The position numbers were made by a program, and so were the translations under genes. From Anaerolineae bacterium (GTDB lineage: Bacteria; Chloroflexota; Anaerolineae; Aggregatilineales; UBA3940), in the NCBI GenBank assembly GCA_020852775.1, contig JADZAD010000277.1:1-5705 (forward strand): a stretch of 5,705 bases of DNA, given 5' to 3'. The notes below the pieces were generated by a model. The model was not told the DNA's origin, made no database searches, and was given only the letters and a program-made list of their open reading frames with translations. Below, one piece after another: positions 1 to 5,695 of the stretch; within the stretch, counting starts at the first letter, position 1, and each line of letters begins with the position of its first letter.

Positions 1-669
1 CATCAGGTCACTGAGGTTCTGGTTGATCCGTCTTGCCGCCAGGTCCGCCTCGGAATAGCCGAAGCGATCCAGGTCTTCCTGTGGGATGTAGATTCGTCCA
101 CCGCGCACCCAGTCCTGCCAGATGTCGCGCCAGAAGTTGCTGAGTTGCATAGCAATCGCCAGATCATCCGCCCCCGGCAGCGCATCCACGACCGTGTAGG
201 GAGTGCGTGTGCCCAGGATGTAGACCATCGCCCGCCCTACCGGGATCGCGCTACCCTCCATGTAGTACCTCAGCGCGGCGAAATCCGGAAAGCGGGTGAC
301 TGTCAGGTCATCCCGCATCGCACGAAAATATGGACGCATCAATTCCGCCGGGATGCCACAGGTGATCGCGGTATCCAGATAGGCGCGCATCACCGGGTGC
401 GGGCTGGTGCCCGTCTCAAAGGCATCCCAGTAAAGGCGCTCCCAGTCATCGATTGCCTCGAGCGGGGTGCGGAAGCCATCATGCGAAACGTCTACCCGGT
501 CATCACCCACCCGCAGCAGCGCGTAGAGCGCCTCGACATAGTGGCGGCGGTCGGGCGGCAGGAACTGGCTGGCTGCCGAGTAGTTCCGGCTGGCCCCCAG
601 CATGATCCGGCGGCACTCAGCATAATCATGTATATCTACGATATCTGCATCCATAGCGAATCTATCCAT
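1..669 (-). CDS. crtB: Phytoene/squalene synthase family protein (CrtB-like), 3' end cut by window edge
   Basis: The reading frame is open from an ATG at 669 to the left edge, giving 223 residues; the family is usually about 280-310, so roughly the last quarter is missing. Members condense two prenyl diphosphates head to head (two GGPP to phytoene for CrtB; two FPP for CrtM/squalene-type enzymes). Both Mg-diphosphate-binding aspartate motifs are visible: DDRVD at residues 56-60, after the conserved LLR, and RDIWQD at 181-186 within a segment ending RGGRIYIPQEDL. The substrate-pocket segment YYMEGSAIPVG (136-146) is also present. The ATG overlaps the end of crtI by 8 bp and has an AGGGG ribosome-binding site 4 nt upstream, so translation is probably coupled. 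An internal ATG at 654 lacks such a site. The crtI partner favours a carotenoid over a squalene or hopanoid role. C40 versus C30 substrate cannot be decided from the sequence. Confidence 0.9.
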   Translation of the reverse strand, partial: MDRFAMDADIVDIHDYAECRRIMLGASRNYSAASQFLPPDRRHYVEALYALLRVGDDRVDVSHDGFRTPLEAIDDWERLYWDAFETGTSPHPVMRAYLDTAITCGIPAELMRPYFRAMRDDLTVTRFPDFAALRYYMEGSAIPVGRAMVYILGTRTPYTVVDALPGADDLAIAMQLSNFWRDIWQDWVRGGRIYIPQEDLDRFGYSEADLAARRINQNLSDLM

Positions 670-2179
670 GAAACCCCTGTCTAACGGACGTTATCTGCAG
701 CCCTTCCTGCTCGATCCTTTCCGCGAGCAGCCGTGCCGAGAGGTGCACCATCGGCATGCCAATGCCGGGATACGTGCCCTGCCCGACAAAGTACAGGCCG
801 TCAATGTCACGCGATTTATTGTGCGGGCGGAAATAAGACGACTGGAAGAAACCATGTGACAGCGACCCGAAGGCGGTGCCATGGACAGCATTGATATCAT
901 TCTGCCAGTCCGTCGGGCGGTATTCGCGTTCCCAGACGATGTGCTGACGGATGTCCGGATCGACCAGCTTCTCGAGCTGCGCCAGCAGCTTCTCCCGGAC
1001 GACCGGAGCCGCTTCGTCCCAGTTCACCTTCCCCTCGAGGTTCGGCATCGGCGCGAGCACGTAGAGCAGGCTGTGGCCCTCCGGCGCGAGGCTGGGGTCG
1101 GTGATCGTCGGGTTGTTCAGGTGGAAGGACGGCGCATCCGGGATGGTCTTGTGCACAAAAATCGCATCGAGGTTCGCCCGGTAGTCCTCAGAGAAATAGA
1201 GTGCCTGATGGCGCATCTCCGGGTAGGGCCTGTCCACCCCCAGATAGAGGATGTAGCCTGAACAGGCGTATTCCATCTTCTGCAGGCGTCGATCGGTGTA
1301 TTCACGGCGGTGCTGCGGTGCGATCAACTTGCGGTAGGTGTAGGGCAGGTCAGCGTTCGAGACGACCAGATCTGCCTCAACTACCTCACCGGACTCCAGC
1401 TGGACGCCGCGCGCGCGCCGGCCCTCAACCAGGATTTCGGCGACAGAGGCGTTCGTGCGGAGTGTCACGCCCATCTCCCCGGCCAACTGTACCATGTCCT
1501 CAATGATGCGGTAGATGCCACCCATCGGGAACCACATACCGAGCGCGAGATCGGCGTAGGTGATCAGGCTGTACATCGCCAAGGCATTGAACGGGGACAG
1601 GCCCAGGAACATCGAATGGAAAGAGAAAGCCTTCGCCAGTTTGTCGTTGTTGTTGAAGAAGCTCGCCACCTGCCGGTACAGGTTCTGATGGGCGTTGGTC
1701 TGCAGCAGCTTGATTCCCGCGCCTGCGTTGGCCAGCTCAATGATGTGGTCGTAGTTGCGATCGACAAACTCCATGCCAAGCGCGTACTTCTTCGCGCTCT
1801 CCCCAACAAAGCGGAAGAGCATCTCCGGTGCCTTCGGGTCGATCTTCACCATCTCCTGGGCCAGCAGCGCCATATTGCTGTACAGGTCGATATGTGTGCC
1901 ATCGTGATAATAGATGCGGTAGTTCGGATCAAGCTGACGGAAGTCGATCCGCTGGTTGATATCCTGCCCGATCGCGCGGTAGGTCGCCTCGAAGGCCTCC
2001 TTCATCACGAGGATCGTTGGGCCCGTGTCAACACGGAAGCCGTTTTCCTCGATCACGTTGCTGCGCCCGCCGGGCCTGGCCTGCTTTTCGAGGACGGTAA
2101 CGCTGAAGCCCATGTGCTGCAGACGTAGCGCGGCTGCGAGTCCGCCCATGCCCGAGCCGATCACGAAGACTTTCTTCAT
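662..2179 (-). CDS. crtI: Phytoene desaturase family FAD-dependent oxidoreductase (CrtI-like)
   Basis: This is a complete 505-residue protein, normal for CrtI-type carotenoid desaturases. These flavoproteins work at the membrane, inserting double bonds into phytoene (to lycopene or neurosporene) or diapophytoene. The N-terminus is a Rossmann FAD-binding fold: VIGSGMGGLAAALRL at residues 6-20 carries the GxGxxG dinucleotide motif, E31 is the expected ribose-binding acid, and ARPGGRS follows at 34-40. FRVDTGPT (48-55) is typical of the family. The C-terminal FAD-contacting signature, GLYFVGQGTYPGIGMPMV followed by LSARLLAERI, sits near residues 460-490. A GGAG ribosome-binding site 6 nt before the ATG supports the start. 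crtB begins inside the last 8 bp, so the pair forms one operon. CrtN, CrtD or CrtO-like substrate preference cannot be excluded; the family assignment is firm. Confidence 0.93.
   Translation of the reverse strand: MKKVFVIGSGMGGLAAALRLQHMGFSVTVLEKQARPGGRSNVIEENGFRVDTGPTILVMKEAFEATYRAIGQDINQRIDFRQLDPNYRIYYHDGTHIDLYSNMALLAQEMVKIDPKAPEMLFRFVGESAKKYALGMEFVDRNYDHIIELANAGAGIKLLQTNAHQNLYRQVASFFNNNDKLAKAFSFHSMFLGLSPFNALAMYSLITYADLALGMWFPMGGIYRIIEDMVQLAGEMGVTLRTNASVAEILVEGRRARGVQLESGEVVEADLVVSNADLPYTYRKLIAPQHRREYTDRRLQKMEYACSGYILYLGVDRPYPEMRHQALYFSEDYRANLDAIFVHKTIPDAPSFHLNNPTITDPSLAPEGHSLLYVLAPMPNLEGKVNWDEAAPVVREKLLAQLEKLVDPDIRQHIVWEREYRPTDWQNDINAVHGTAFGSLSHGFFQSSYFRPHNKSRDIDGLYFVGQGTYPGIGMPMVHLSARLLAERIEQEGLQITSVRQGFHG
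674..678 (-). promoter_or_regulatory. Ribosome-binding site of crtB, inside the crtI 3' end
   Basis: On the minus strand AGGGG lies 4 nt before the ATG at 669, inside the last codons of crtI. It decides for the first ATG over the second one 15 nt later, which has no purine-rich block upstream. Confidence 0.6.
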
Positions 2180-2185
2180 GCTGTT

Positions 2186-2189
2186 CTCC
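2186..2189 (-). promoter_or_regulatory. Ribosome-binding site of crtI
   Basis: GGAG on the minus strand, within TGGAGA, is separated by 6 nt from the ATG at 2179. This supports the MKKVFVIG start, which also places the Rossmann motif at the expected distance from the N-terminus. Confidence 0.65.
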
Positions 2190-2230
2190 AGTACACGGAT
2201 GCAGGGGTCGGTGAAGCAACCCCCTTAGAG

Positions 2231-2259
2231 AAAATAGCAACCGGCAACAGAGATTTCCA
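2231..2259 (-). promoter_or_regulatory. Candidate extended -10 promoter for crtI-crtB
   Basis: On the minus strand TATTTT (2236-2231) is preceded directly by TGC, an extended -10 (TGn) element. The hexamer TGGAAA (2259-2254, 4 of 6 matches to TTGACA) lies 17 bp upstream. The start of transcription would be near 2224, giving a leader of about 45 nt before crtI. The stretch is unusually AT-rich for this GC-rich window. The assignment rests on consensus matching alone; TACAAT at 2322-2317 is a rival -10 without a good -35. Confidence 0.35.
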
Positions 2260-2286
2260 GCGGAATCCGTGGTCAGAAGGGGACAT

Positions 2287-2303
2287 ACGTGCTCAGGCCA
2301 CGT
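2287..2303. repeat. Inverted repeat ACGTG-N7-CACGT upstream of crtI
   Basis: ACGTG (2287-2291) and CACGT (2299-2303) form perfect 5-bp half-sites separated by 7 bp, with 12 bp between half-site centres. It lies about 30 bp upstream of the candidate crtI -35 hexamer. The geometry would suit a dimeric transcription factor, but I recognise no specific operator and a 5-bp arm can arise by chance. Confidence 0.3.
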
Positions 2304-2309
2304 TGAGAA

Positions 2310-2323
2310 GTACGGTATTGTAC
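2310..2323. repeat. Paired GTAC sites with embedded TACAAT (minus) in the crtI upstream region
   Basis: GTAC occurs at 2310-2313 and 2320-2323, ten bases apart, that is one helical turn. On the minus strand the second copy forms part of TACAAT (2322-2317), a 5 of 6 match to a -10 hexamer, but no convincing -35 lies 16-18 bp before it. This could be a second, weaker promoter or a regulator site; the evidence is thin. Confidence 0.2.
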
Positions 2324-2356
2324 GCAGACAGTGCAGGCGGAAGACTTCAGTGGCGG

Positions 2357-2380
2357 GTGACTGGAAAGCCACCAGTTCAC
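2357..2380. repeat. Imperfect hairpin just beyond the leuS terminator
   Basis: GTGACTGG (2357-2364) and CCAGTTCAC (2372-2380) are complementary over 8 bp with a single bulged T and a 7-nt loop. It lies 10 bp beyond the main leuS terminator hairpin in the direction of leuS transcription. It could be a secondary 3'-end structure or a regulator site upstream of crtI. There is no T-run next to it. Confidence 0.35.
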
Positions 2381-2402
2381 GGGGCGTTCAGGGTGGGTGG
2401 GG
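2381..2402 (+). other. Potential G-quadruplex motif (plus strand)
   Basis: Four G-runs lie close together: GGGG (2381-2384), GGG (2391-2393), GGG (2395-2397) and GGGG (2399-2402), with loops of 6, 1 and 1 nt. This satisfies the usual G3+N1-7 pattern. The G-rich strand is the template strand for leuS transcription and shares its last three runs with the terminator hairpin. Confidence 0.4.
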
Positions 2403-2418
2403 TTGCCCCCACCCACCC
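2391..2418 (-). terminator. Hairpin terminator after leuS, GNRA-capped
   Basis: A perfect 12-bp inverted repeat, GGGTGGGTGGGG against CCCCACCCACCC, encloses 4 bases. On the minus strand the loop is GCAA, a GNRA tetraloop that stabilises RNA hairpins; on the plus strand the loop is TTGC. It starts 15 nt after the leuS stop codon, so it is placed as the 3' end of the cupin-leuS transcript. No T-tract follows (the next bases are TGAACGCC), so it is either a T-less terminator or an RNA-stabilising 3' structure. Confidence 0.75.
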
Positions 2419-2433
2419 GGTTCAGGCAGTTGG

Positions 2434-4959
2434 TCAGACGACGATGTTGACAAGCTTGCCGGGTACCACGACGACGCGCTTCGGAGCGGTCTCATCGAGC
2501 GCTTCCTGCACTTTTGCCGAGGCCAGCGCGCGCGCCTTGGCATCGGCTTCGCTGATGCCCACCGGCACGTCGATGCGGTCGCGCACCTTGCCGTTCACCT
2601 GCACCACCAGCGTGATCATATCCTCACGGGCGGCCTCCAGGTCGGCCTGTGGCCACGCCTGCTGGTGGATGCTGTAGCCACCGCCGGTGCGCGCCCACAG
2701 TTCTTCCGCCACGAACGGCGTGAAGGGCGCGAGCAGGAGCAGCAGAGTGCGGACAGCTTCGTTCCAGGCTTCACTGTGAGCGACAGGCGTCCGCCAGAAG
2801 CTCTGCATGGTGTTCTTCAACTCCATCAGCGCCGCCAGCGCGGTGTTGAAGTTGAAGTTCTCCAGATCGTTCGTCACCTTGATGATTGTCTGGTGCACCC
2901 GGCGCCGCAGCAGCGCCTCTTCGCGGGTGTTGACCGTCGCCGCCGGATCGGGCAGCGACGCCGGGACAGGCTCGGTGCATAGCGCCCAGACGTCATTCAG
3001 AAAACGCACAATGCCCTTAATGCCCTGATTATCCCATGGGCCACCCTGATCCCACTTGAAGGCGAACATCATGTAGCCGCGCACCACGTCCGCGCCATAG
3101 CGGGCGACCAGGTTATCCGGGTCTACGACGTTCCCGCGGGACTTGCTCATCTTCTCGCCATCTTCACCCAGGATCATGCCCTGGTTGTAGAGGCGGGTCA
3201 TCGGCTCACGCGTCATGGCTGCGAACCGTTCCGGTTCGACCCCCGCCTCCAGCCCGGCGAATACGCCGCAGTCGCGCATCGCCCTGGTGAAGAAGCGCGT
3301 GTAGAGCAGGTGCATCGTGGCATGCTCGATGCCACCGGTGTACTGGTCAACCGGCAGCCAGTACGCGCCCTCGGCTGTGTCGAACGGCCCGTCCGGGTCG
3401 TGCGGGCTCAGGTAGCGATACTGGTACCACGATGAGCACATGAAAGTGTCCATCGTGTCCGTCTCACGCTCCGCCGGGCCGCCGCACTGCGGGCAGGTAG
3501 TGTGCCGCCAGGTCGGGTGCAGCTTGAGCGGCGATTCGCCGGTTGGCATGAACTCGATGTCATCCGGCAGCAGCACCGGCAGTTGATCTTCCGGCACCGC
3601 AACGATCCCGCAGTCCGGGCACGTAACCATCGGGATCGGCGCGCCCCAGTACCGCTGGCGGCTAATCAGCCAGTCACGCAGGCGGTAGTTGATCGCTTCC
3701 TTGCCTTTACCCTGGCTCTGCAGCCAGTCAATGACCGCGCTGATCGCCGGGTTCCTGCGGCCCTTTTCCTCGCTGGCAGGCGTGCCGTTGAACTGCGCGC
3801 TGTTGACCATCACGCCCGCACCGGGGTAGGCCTCGGCCATGGCCGCGCCGTCCAGCGCCTCACCTTCAGGCTGGATCACCACGCGCACTTCCAGGCCGTA
3901 CTTGCGCGCGAAGGCGAAGTCACGCTCGTCGTGCGCCGGGACGGCCATGATCGCGCCGGAGCCATAGGACATCATCACGTAATCAGCTACCCAGATCGGC
4001 ACCCGCTCGCCGTTGACCGGGTTGATCGCGTAAGCGCCGGTGAAGACGCCGGTCTTCTCGCGGTCGGCGGCCCCGCGCTCGATGTCGCTGGCACGTGCCG
4101 CCTCGGCCTGATAGGCCACGACCGCTGCGCGCTGTGCTCCGGTCGTGATCACATCGACCAGCGGATGCTCCGGGGCCAGCACCATGAAGGTCGCGCCCCA
4201 CAGCGTGTCAGGCCGGGTGGTGAAGATCAGCAACTCATGGCCGCCTTTATCGGTGGTAAAGATCACCTCCGCGCCTTCGCTGCGCCCGATCCAGTTGGTC
4301 TGCATCACACGGACGCGCTCCGGCCATTCGATCGCACTGAAATCCAACAGTTCATCGGCATAGTCGGTGATACGAAAGAACCACTGGTCGAGGTTCTTCT
4401 TGATCACCGGTGTTCCGCAGCGCTCGCAGTGGCGGTCGTCACCCCAGACCTGCTCACGCGCCAGCGTGGTGTTGCAGTGCGGACAGAAATCGACCGGGGA
4501 GAGCTTCTTGTAGGCCAGCCCCTGCTCGAAGAATTTGACAAAGAACCACTGCGTCCAGCGGTAATAATCCGGGTCGCTGGTGATCGCCATGCGCTCCCAG
4601 TCGATCATCGCGCCCATGCTCCTGATCTGCCGGATCATGTTCTCGATGTTCGCGTAGGTCCATTCCTTCGGGTGGATTCGGCGCTGGATCGCAGCGTTCT
4701 CCGCGGGCAGGCCGAACGAGTCGAATCCCATCGGGAACAGGACGTTGTAGCCCTTCATCCGCATGTAGCGGGCACGGGCATCCGAAGGGGCCATTGAATA
4801 CCAGTGCCCCATGTGCAGGTTGCCCGACGGGTAAGGGTACATCGTCAGCGCATAGTATTTGGGCTGCGCCGGGTCAACCACGGAGCGGTACAGGTTGTCA
4901 TCTGCCCACTTCTGCTGCCAGCGCGCCTCGATTTCCTGTGGATTGTAGGTATCAGCCAT
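2434..4959 (-). CDS. leuS: Leucyl-tRNA synthetase
   Basis: This complete 841-residue class Ia aminoacyl-tRNA synthetase charges tRNA-Leu with leucine in the cytoplasm. The HIGH motif is HMGH at residues 49-52 within MYPYPSGNLHMGHW, and FDSFGLPAENAA follows at 79-90. The CP1 editing domain shows TTRPDT at 247-252 (T252 corresponds to the known E. coli editing threonine) and YGSGAIMAVPAHDERD at 332-347 with the conserved aspartate D344. Cysteine pairs C159/C162 with C178/C181, and C447/C450 with C489/C492, fit zinc-binding modules. EKMSKSRGN at 602-610 is the KMSKS loop, and the end (VQVNGKVRDRIDVP, 787-800) is the LeuRS C-terminal domain. The start matches the usual MxxxYNPxxIE opening. Its ribosome-binding site is weak: only AAGGA 13 nt upstream and a GAGAGA run. 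It lies 33 bp after the cupin stop codon, so it is probably cotranscribed and controlled by the T-box at 5382-5658. Confidence 0.98.
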   Translation of the reverse strand: MADTYNPQEIEARWQQKWADDNLYRSVVDPAQPKYYALTMYPYPSGNLHMGHWYSMAPSDARARYMRMKGYNVLFPMGFDSFGLPAENAAIQRRIHPKEWTYANIENMIRQIRSMGAMIDWERMAITSDPDYYRWTQWFFVKFFEQGLAYKKLSPVDFCPHCNTTLAREQVWGDDRHCERCGTPVIKKNLDQWFFRITDYADELLDFSAIEWPERVRVMQTNWIGRSEGAEVIFTTDKGGHELLIFTTRPDTLWGATFMVLAPEHPLVDVITTGAQRAAVVAYQAEAARASDIERGAADREKTGVFTGAYAINPVNGERVPIWVADYVMMSYGSGAIMAVPAHDERDFAFARKYGLEVRVVIQPEGEALDGAAMAEAYPGAGVMVNSAQFNGTPASEEKGRRNPAISAVIDWLQSQGKGKEAINYRLRDWLISRQRYWGAPIPMVTCPDCGIVAVPEDQLPVLLPDDIEFMPTGESPLKLHPTWRHTTCPQCGGPAERETDTMDTFMCSSWYQYRYLSPHDPDGPFDTAEGAYWLPVDQYTGGIEHATMHLLYTRFFTRAMRDCGVFAGLEAGVEPERFAAMTREPMTRLYNQGMILGEDGEKMSKSRGNVVDPDNLVARYGADVVRGYMMFAFKWDQGGPWDNQGIKGIVRFLNDVWALCTEPVPASLPDPAATVNTREEALLRRRVHQTIIKVTNDLENFNFNTALAALMELKNTMQSFWRTPVAHSEAWNEAVRTLLLLLAPFTPFVAEELWARTGGGYSIHQQAWPQADLEAAREDMITLVVQVNGKVRDRIDVPVGISEADAKARALASAKVQEALDETAPKRVVVVPGKLVNIVV

Positions 4960-4992
4960 TCGTCTCTCTCTGTCCTTCCGGGCGTCGCCGGT

Positions 4993-5322
4993 CTACCGGT
5001 ACTCCTCACGCGGGGGCGAGAAGCAGTCGATCAGGATCGTGTTGACGGGGTACGTCGCACTGTGCTCAACCCCACCCGACACCGCATAGCCATCACCCGG
5101 CCCCAGCACGAAGAGCTTGCCGTCAATCGTCACCTCCATACAGCCGGTGACAAGATAGCCAACCTGCTCGTGTGGATGGCTGTGGGGCGGCACCACTGCA
5201 CCCTTGTTGATGCGAAACTCGCAGATCATCATGCTGTCGGTGACGCTCAGGGTGCGGCGATAAATACCCGGGAGCATCTCAACTTCCCTGACATCCTGCC
5301 ACTTGACCAGATTCTCGACCAC
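4993..5322 (-). CDS. Small single-domain cupin protein, function unknown
   Basis: This 109-residue protein is one conserved beta-barrel cupin domain. Motif 1 is visible as GAVVPPHSHPHEQVGYLVTG at residues 41-60, with candidate metal ligands H47, H49 and E52 (H51 is an additional candidate). Motif 2 is GDGYAVSGGVEH at 76-87, with H87 as the fourth ligand. No signal peptide or membrane segment is seen. Cupins of this size may be metal-dependent enzymes or small-molecule sensors; the substrate cannot be read from the sequence. The start chosen is GTG at 5322, because AGGAG lies 7 nt upstream. An in-frame ATG at 5352 would add ten residues (MLAPPERRGK) but has no ribosome-binding site and would translate the purine-rich site itself. 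It is the first gene after the T-box and precedes leuS by 33 bp, so it is predicted to rise when tRNA-Leu is uncharged. That link to leucine is inference. Confidence 0.88.
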   Translation of the reverse strand: MVENLVKWQDVREVEMLPGIYRRTLSVTDSMMICEFRINKGAVVPPHSHPHEQVGYLVTGCMEVTIDGKLFVLGPGDGYAVSGGVEHSATYPVNTILIDCFSPPREEYR

Positions 5323-5329
5323 TTTCCCT

Positions 5330-5334
5330 CTCCT
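5330..5334 (-). promoter_or_regulatory. Ribosome-binding site deciding the cupin GTG start
   Basis: AGGAG on the minus strand, inside a run of purines (AGAGAGGAGAGGGAAA), lies exactly 7 nt before GTG at 5322. It is the strongest Shine-Dalgarno sequence in the window and argues against the upstream ATG at 5352. Confidence 0.75.
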
Positions 5335-5381
5335 CTCTGGGGGCGCCAGCATGGGTCACGGGCTGCCCGGAATCAGCAATC

Positions 5382-5418
5382 AAAAAGCCCTTCCGCCACT
5401 GTTCAGGGACGAAAGGAC
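5382..5418 (-). terminator. T-box-controlled intrinsic terminator
   Basis: GTCCTTTCGTC (5418-5408) pairs with GGCGGAAGGGC (5397-5387) over 11 bp, including G-U pairs, around a 10-nt loop. TTTTT (5386-5382) follows at once. The 5' arm shares bases 5408-5411 with the 3' arm of the antiterminator, so the two folds are mutually exclusive. This is the regulated attenuation site ahead of the cupin and leuS. Confidence 0.9.
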
Positions 5419-5430
5419 TCCGCGATACCA

Positions 5431-5445
5431 CCCTGCTTGGCAGGG
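5431..5445 (-). repeat. Alternative hairpin sequestering the T-box AGGG
   Basis: CCCTGC (5445-5440), loop CAA and GCAGGG (5436-5431) form a perfect 6-bp hairpin. It would occupy the AGGG that starts the antiterminator, and it also uses the CCC that closes Stem III. It cannot form together with either Stem III or the antiterminator. Confidence 0.5.
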
Positions 5446-5556
5446 CTCCGTGAGCCCCGCCCGCTTCATTCCGGATAACGGCCGGTTCTGCCGCCGGGGG
5501 CTAAACGTGATATACTCACGGCGTCGCCGCCAGAACTCCCGGATGAGGTGGGCCAC

Positions 5557-5599
5557 CTGTGCTCGCCGTGGGCACGGTGAAGGCCTGCGGCCTTCTGAC
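5557..5599 (-). other. Apparent insertion with extra hairpin in T-box Stem I
   Basis: Between the distal Stem I helix (ending 5600) and the strand that pairs back with GCCAC (GUGGC, 5556-5552) lie 43 nt with no partner on the other side of the stem. They contain a perfect 7-bp hairpin GAAGGCC-GCA-GGCCTTC (5595-5579) and a smaller CCGTGCCCACGG palindrome (5577-5566). The full Stem I is 138 nt, longer than the roughly 100 nt common for the class. The exact boundaries depend on my hand-made fold. Confidence 0.45.
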
Positions 5600-5665
5600 G
5601 CCGGGCTTGCACTCTCCCCGGCTCGCTGTGGCGATAGCTTATCACTTCCGTTCGACGCTGCTTGA

Positions 5666-5695
5666 TATATAGGACTGTGATGTGCTCATTGTATC
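5666..5695 (-). promoter_or_regulatory. Candidate promoter of the T-box-cupin-leuS transcript
   Basis: On the minus strand TATATA (5671-5666) lies 18 bp after GATACA (5695-5690), a poor 3 of 6 match to the -35. Transcription from it would begin near 5659, just where the closing helix of Stem I starts, which is the best argument for it. An alternative -10, TACAAT (5693-5688), would start about 20 nt earlier, with its -35 outside the window. Confidence 0.4.

Larger units (their letters stand above)
5382..5658 (-). promoter_or_regulatory. T-box riboswitch leader, predicted tRNA-Leu (CUC specifier), controlling cupin-leuS
   Basis: Minus-strand reading. Stem I is closed by GCGUC (5658-5654) with GACGC (5525-5521), then GAAC/GUUC and GGA/UCC flank a GGGA bulge (5540-5537) resembling the K-turn. 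The putative specifier CUC is 5547-5545, followed by the usual A and the lower helix. AGCGAG (5627-5622) and GCCGGG/CCCGGC around loop GAGAGUGCAAG (5616-5606) match distal Stem I. A Stem II hairpin (5506-5520), GUUAUC (about 5479-5474) and a Stem III hairpin GGGCUC-ACG-GAGCCC (5443-5457) follow. The T-box AGGGTGGTATCGCG is 5434-5421, preceded by AAGC. Its AGGG and GCG pair with CGUCCCU (5411-5405) to form the antiterminator; the bulge UGGU can pair with tRNA ACCA, matching the A discriminator of tRNA-Leu. Uncharged tRNA should promote antitermination. T-box identity is firm; amino-acid specificity is inferred from the codon and from leuS downstream. Confidence 0.93.

Noticed and set aside
145..684. 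A 179-codon open frame on the plus strand at the left end
   Set aside because: The minus-strand frame over the same bases encodes both aspartate motifs of a phytoene synthase, so the plus-strand frame is its shadow.
1310..2128. A 272-codon open frame on the plus strand, opposite crtI
   Set aside because: It is antisense to a well-supported crtI, has no family motif and no good ribosome-binding site, and is explained by GC codon bias.
3502..4797. A 431-codon open frame on the plus strand, opposite leuS
   Set aside because: It lies wholly antisense to the catalytic and editing domains of leuS. Its translation is rich in Arg, His, Asp and Val with no recognisable motif, as expected for a shadow frame in GC-rich DNA.
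4804..5478. A 224-codon plus-strand open frame crossing the cupin and the T-box terminator
   Set aside because: It runs antisense through the cupin motifs and into the leader RNA hairpins; there is no motif or start signal of its own.
5546..5595. A CRISPR-like or mobile-element reading of the clustered short palindromes near the right end
   Set aside because: The palindromes differ in sequence and spacing, there are no repeated units or transposase remnants, and they fall within Stem I of the T-box.
5303..5665. A 120-codon plus-strand open frame over the leader region
   Set aside because: The bases are fully explained by conserved T-box elements on the minus strand, and the translation shows no domain.
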